A DNA stretch of 64,000 bases from positions 62,001 to 126,000 of the forward strand of contig QJNS01000022.1 of the NCBI GenBank assembly GCA_004154925.1, written 5' to 3'. Below are positions 59,401-64,000 of the stretch, piece after piece (the stretch's first letter is position 1; every line of letters starts with the position of its first letter). A model generated the notes under the pieces. That model made no database searches. It saw only the letters and a program-made list of their open reading frames with translations, and was not told the DNA's origin. Both the position numbers and the translations under genes were made by a program. The stretch is from Monosporascus cannonballus (Eukaryota > Ascomycota > Sordariomycetes > Xylariales).

Positions 59401-61105
59401 ATATTGTTTTCGTATAAATTAAAAAAAACTAAATTTAATTACGGTATTCCAAATAAAAAATGTATTATTATTATTATGGCATTTTAAAAATTTAAGCATT
59501 TTTTAAAAAACAATTTATACTAAATTAAAATTTATACGGATTATCAAGATTTTACCTAATTTACTATAATTAAAAAATTTATAAAATAATAATTAAAATA
59601 TACAAAACAATTAACGAACTTCGATTTCGTTATTATTTATAGAAAAAACTTAGAAAATAATAAAGCAAATATCTTAAATAAATAATTAAACCTTAAAAAA
59701 TTAGTTAAAATTAACTATATTGTTTTCAATATTATCATAAAAAGATATTTACGCCCGTAACAAATTATAATAATTCGGATAATATTTTTCGATATATACC
59801 AAAAAATCTAATAACATAATAATAATTTCTCAAGAAACTAAAAAACAAACAAAATACAAATTCTAAAAAAATATCCAACAAATTTAATACGAAAAATATA
59901 CGAACATTAATTACACGGATATCTAAAAATCCATAAAACCTTAAAACGGCTTTAACACACACATTTTTTTCTTAAAATAAAATTAACGGTATAAAAAATT
60001 ATACGGCAATATAATATTTATGCCAAAATAAAAATACGATAATACAAACCATATAAAAAGTTATAACTATTACCAGTCGCAAAATAACCATAATATTTAA
60101 TTACATTTAATTTTATTATTAAATTTTTTATATCAATAAATTTAATTACGGGAATATATTACAATAATATTTTCGTAATCGTCGACCGATTTACGAAAAT
60201 TTCCTATTTTTTACTATATCATAGGGATATAAACGCCGAACAAATAATATACCTTTTTTTAAAATATATATTTAATATATATAAATTTCTAGTAAAAATT
60301 ATTTTAAATAAAGGATTAACTTTTATATTTAAATTTTGGCAAAACCTTATATCATAAGTCGGCCTAAATTATAAATAATTTAACGTATTTAAACCTTAAA
60401 CAAATAAATAAATAAAATAAACGAATCATATTTTAAAAACTTATTTATAATATTACATTAATTACAAATATAATAACAAAATTAAAATATTACTAATCGC
60501 ATAATTAATTTATAATACCAATTAATACAAAAATATAAAAATAATATTAATAAATATAAACCTTAATTTTATTTCAAGAATTTATAAGAAAATACGTAAT
60601 AACGGTTTAAATAATATTAAAACAATCTTTATATTAAAATAATTACGATAATTATACCAAAAAATAAAAATAAAATTAAAATTCGTACGAGATTAAATAA
60701 ATAAATATTATAACTAGAAAAATTAAAAAAATTAATTTTCGAAAAGGGGAAAATAATTTTTTTCGTTATCAAAAACATTTAAACAAAAAAACCTCCCAAA
60801 AAATTCGATTTTAAATATATCGGTCCATACAAAATTACTAAAAAAATCTCGGAAAATAATTACTTATTAAAACTTCCACCAAAAGTTAAATTTTATTTAA
60901 TTTTTTATATTTATTTATTCGAATTAATAGCAAATATAATTCAAATATATACGGCATAAAATAATATGGAAATAAAAAACAAATAAATATATAAAATAAA
61001 ACATATCCTTAATATACAAAAGCAAAACGGATTTACCCAGTACCTAATTAAGTGAAAAAAGCACTCGGACTTCAAAAATACCTAAAAACCCGCCAAAAAT
61101 CTTAT
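56472..61105 (+). pseudogene. gag-pol remnant of the Gypsy element at 56099
   Basis: The gag end is well preserved: FKLDRPDYLSDYIAMAIK, later the zinc knuckle CYNCNKIGHKAS-stop-C (about 56701-56745), where all four CCHC ligands survive and one stop codon fits CAA to TAA. Further on are the RT core IVYYIDDFLIF (YIDD at 58900-58911), LKFANYYRKFIRNFNKIIIP and LTNLTKKKF. RNase H (VELKTDISDYALNIIIG) and integrase traces (FKFWQNLIS) follow, then the chromodomain end at about 61020-61105 (NGFTQYLIK). Stops are dense after 57240. Confidence 0.85.
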
Positions 61106-61428
61106 TGGCGCCTAGTATTTATTAAAAAACTTTTACCAATAACGCCGAGGTTAACTAAATTAAGGGCTTCCCAATTAATGGACGACCAATCGATAAAATT
61201 AAGGTTAAACCAGTCGAAAAAAGCTACGGCCTTTGCCGATATAACATGGGCGACCTCCATTTCGGCCTGTTTTTCTTAACGTTCCAACTTATCCAACTCC
61301 TCCAAAAACCGAAGCCCACAAAAAAGCATACGTATTATACGGTCGGCCCATAATTTCTTTTATTTTCGAAAACGGCAAACCTTGGCCTACGTTTATTCCG
61401 TTTCTTCCTTAATTTTTTCGAATTTCAT
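61102..61428 (-). pseudogene. Antisense reading frame in the Gypsy 3' region (copy 2)
   Basis: On the minus strand ATG at 61426-61428 opens MKFEKIKEETE, followed by AKVCRFRK, KKLWADRIIRMLFCGLRFLE, ELDKLER and EKQAEMEVAHVISAKAVAFF, then FDWFNLNFIDWSSINWEAL, ending at TAA 61102-61104. Four internal TAA/TAG stops sit where Gln codons would fit. It shares the basic helix, the Glu-rich stretch and the W-rich tail with the frame at 24368-24850. The end overlaps the sense chromodomain. Confidence 0.55.
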
Positions 61429-61747
61429 TTTAACTTTGAAATAATTGAAAAAGAACTTTTTAAATTAAAAAAATAAAAAAACCGTTAACGTTACAAAAGC
61501 CTTAATTCCGCATTATATATTTTTATACCGGAAAAAATCTAACGAAAAACATAATAAAATAATAATCTGTAACAAATATAATAAAAATATATAAGCATAT
61601 TTACAGCACGAAAAATAATTAATTTAAGCAAATTATTTTGCTTTTTCGTTTTTCTATTAATCAATTTTTCAATACGAGCCGACATAATAACAAAAAAAAA
61701 GATTTACAAAAAAAGATTTTTAGAGCGAAAATTAAAAAAAAAAATCA

Positions 61748-62082
61748 TATTATAACTTAACAAATTACGGCCTCGGGAAATAATCGCAATAGGAAAATAA
61801 TTAAAGCATGTAAATCAAATTACGTAATAACTGGATAAAATCGATCGTAAAGCCCATAAAGCCAAATTCGACAAATTGAAAAGAATAAATATAAAACGTT
61901 TATTATTTCTATAATTTAAATAATTTTAATTTACAATATAACATCATTACCTAAGGCACCTTTAACATTACAAAACGTAATACGGTTATTATATCCATTG
62001 CTCAGATTCCCACGATACTTCTGCGAACATAAACCCGTACGACTAAGGTTTAATAGTTGGTTAAACCCCCTAGCTCGTCACA
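61748..62082 (+). repeat. Right LTR, type A
   Basis: It starts TATTATAACTTAACAAATTA (RIP-altered) and ends CCCTAGCTCGTCACA, followed by target duplication GAAAC at 62083-62087. Damage falls off sharply in the last 100 bp. Confidence 0.88.
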
Positions 62083-62374
62083 GAAACCTAGTCTAGCGGG
62101 CTATATCTGGGATATTCTAGTTGGAATTGGGCTTACCTCTATCTTGTGATCGTACAGGTGAGCTGCTGTCAAGGTAACAGACTCAATCTGTCAGGGGCAT
62201 AATGGGAATTTCGAAGCAGGCCTACATGTAGGGATTTTTGGTTGGCTCCCTTGAAGATGGTGCTATCTAGTCTGCCACTCATGCACTAGCAACTTCCTCT
62301 CCGATATGGCCTTGCCGAGTTATGTGGTACGGTGTAAAGGGGTTGGGAAACTATTTCTTAGACTTTAATCATAT
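62083..62374. other. 292-bp undamaged host segment between two Gypsy LTRs
   Basis: Normal composition, with no RIP-type shift, though both neighbours are strongly mutated. It begins with the GAAAC target duplication. No gene or motif is recognised. It is presumably the pre-insertion host sequence that followed the gene island. Confidence 0.7.
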
Positions 62375-62774
62375 TGTTATGACCTAACGGTCTTGGCTTC
62401 CTTGCGGACGGTCGGGCCCACGAAAAAGACAAACCCCGACTACCGCCAAGATGTCACGTAACCAGCTTAAAAGTCTTAAGGTGCTAAGCACCTTGAGCCC
62501 CTTAAGCCGGCGAAGGGGCTTAAAGGGCTTAACGGGCTTAAAGGTTTAAGCCGTTTAAGCACTTTAAACTAAAACGGAAATATATAGACTTAGTATTTCC
62601 ATAATTTAAATAATTTTAGTTTAAAATATAATAACATTATTTAAAATATTTTGGGTGTTTCGAAATATAATATATTATTATATTTATTATTTAAGATTTT
62701 ACGATATTCCTATTAATATAAATTTATATAACTAAAATTTAATAATCATATTAAATTTTAAGTAATATTGCCGA
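62375..62774 (+). repeat. Gypsy LTR, type B (5' LTR)
   Basis: It starts TGTTATGACCTAACGGTCTT and matches the LTR at 25022-25443, including the runs CTTAAGCCGGCGAAGGGGCT and GGGCTTAACGGGCTTAAAGG. The first 210 bp are undamaged and the rest is RIP-shifted, so the right boundary is approximate. Confidence 0.78.
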
Positions 62775-64000
62775 TATTATATCTGCCAGCAAACTGCCCG
62801 AATAACCCATTTACCAGGTTCTTAATTACCTGGATATTAAAATAAAATCCAAAAAAGCTTCGCTTTTTTTGCGAAAAAGCTTTTCGATGCCTAGATACTA
62901 TAAACGAACGTATTATCCCGCTTAAAAAAGATAATAATAATTTTACGATATCCTTTTAAGCCGCCCATACAAAGCTTAAAAAGAAAGGAAAAATTCCCGA
63001 AATTTAAAAATTTTTTCGAATAAGTTAAGTTATTAGTTATATATTATTAAGGAATTAAAAAACGTTTTTAAATTTTCTAAATTAAAATTTTTAATGGAAT
63101 TTGGATTAAATTATAATTATTTTTTATTTAATGCCGAATATATTTTAGGTATTTCTTTATTCGGTTAATGACGTTTTTATACAAATCGAATTCGTAATTA
63201 GACGGTTTACTGGAAATATAACTATTTAATTTAAGCCTAATATAAAGGAATACGTTATTTTATTAATTAAAAAACAAAACCTAAAAATAATGTAAATTTA
63301 TACCGATTATAAATAATTTAAATAAATATTAACGAAACGTTTCGAAATAATACTTAAAAAATAAAGGCCGAAATATAAATTTAATGATTATAATAAAAAG
63401 GATGAATATTCAGTTACGGTAATATGTTAATTTAATTAATTATTAAGTTAAATTAGGAACAAAAATATTAATAGCTAAGTTTTTCGACGGGTTAGAAAAA
63501 GAAATATAAATTTTTTTTTAAGTTCGATCGGTCTAATTGTTTGTCGAATTATGTCGTTATAATAATTACAATTAACGATCGATAATACATATAACGTATT
63601 AAAAATATTAAAAGAAACAAATAATAACAAATCCTGATATACGGCTAATATTAACGTTTTTCGGCGTAATAATATTTTTTAAGGCAAAAAATTAGGATTT
63701 ATAAAATTAAAAGTTATTTATAAAAAATATTAAAGCTAAATTAAAAATTATAATTATAATAAAATAAGGCATAAGGTAATATAATGCAAAGTATTTAAGA
63801 AACTCCGTTAAAACGATTAAAAACTCATATTTAAGAGATAATCTAAAAAAAACTAAAAAAACGGAGACAAATATTAATATAATTTAGCCTAAATACTTAC
63901 TAAGTTCTCCATAATGAAAAATCTAATAAGGAATACGAGAAACTAGGAAACTGCCTTAATAAATATCGCGAACATAATAAAAAATATTATAAGAATAATT
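62375..64000 (+). mobile_element. 5' part of a second Gypsy element, cut by the window end
   Basis: An LTR of type B (62375 to about 62774) is followed by RIP-mutated gag. The gag text is traceable as TKRF, KIKAEI, KFFDGLEKEI, then SSIGLIV, and a zinc-knuckle remnant around 63745-63790 homologous to 56701-56745. Order and strand show a 5' LTR. The rest of pol lies beyond 64000. Confidence 0.75.

Larger units (their letters stand above)
56099..62082 (+). mobile_element. Ty3/Gypsy chromovirus-type element with 5' internal deletion
   Basis: LTRs at 56099-56469 (371 bp) and 61748-62082 (335 bp) with a perfect GAAAC duplication (56094-56098, 62083-62087). The first 1.1 kb keeps normal composition; from about 57240 onward it is heavily RIP-mutated. 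The interior begins directly in the C-terminal part of gag, so the primer-binding site and about 0.7 kb of gag are missing compared with the element at 62375. Order: gag end, RT, RNase H, integrase, chromodomain, then an antisense frame. Confidence 0.9.

Noticed and set aside
62375..62774. Solo LTR
   Set aside because: Gag remnants follow in the right order and strand, so it is a 5' LTR of an element running out of the window.
63230..63340. Reverse-transcriptase-like text ahead of gag
   Set aside because: On a second reading the segment fits the N-terminal and middle part of gag better (TKRF, KIKAEI), with normal LTR-gag order.
1..64000. CRISPR array, telomere repeat, rRNA or tRNA genes
   Set aside because: No spaced short repeats, TTAGGG runs or rRNA signatures were seen; tRNA cloverleafs could not be searched reliably by eye.

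Overview
The window looks like a chromosome segment of a filamentous ascomycete (Pezizomycotina, perhaps Sordariomycetes; species not resolved). Genes have short GT-AG introns with CTAAC/CTGAC branch points and GC-rich third positions. They alternate with very AT-rich blocks in which transposons are full of C-to-T and G-to-A changes, the pattern left by repeat-induced point mutation (RIP).

Layout. 1-3830: AT-rich RIP-type DNA. 3833-5378: decayed DNA transposon with TA target duplication. 5.4-11.6 kb: GC-balanced island holding one clear pseudogene, a PD-(D/E)XK nuclease-like protein with one intron and one in-frame stop. 11637-24296: LTR retroelement interrupted by a complete, RIP-damaged Ty3/Gypsy chromovirus (13680-20917, 5-bp target duplication). 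24297-25443: 3' end of another Gypsy family, with an antisense reading frame. 26.4-56.1 kb: gene island. 56099-62082: Gypsy element with LTRs and GAAAC target duplication. 62375-64000: start of a related element.

Gene island. Five neighbouring genes (27644-35240) form a probable four-carbon sugar catabolic cluster: an LtnD-like dehydrogenase, a class II ketose-phosphate aldolase, a DAK-type kinase, an RpiB-type isomerase and a triosephosphate-isomerase-like protein. The last three match the known yeast and bacterial erythrulose route: kinase, erythrulose-1-phosphate isomerase, erythrulose-4-phosphate isomerase. After them come a 1677-residue MIT-domain protein, the calcineurin catalytic subunit, a MITE with perfect 105-bp inverted repeats, a secreted GDSL/SGNH (CE16-like) esterase and a carotenoid oxygenase. 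An aminoglycoside-phosphotransferase-like pseudogene lies at the left edge of the island.

Exon structures were worked out by hand from splice signals, reading frame and family motifs. Family names rest on motif recognition, not on searches.
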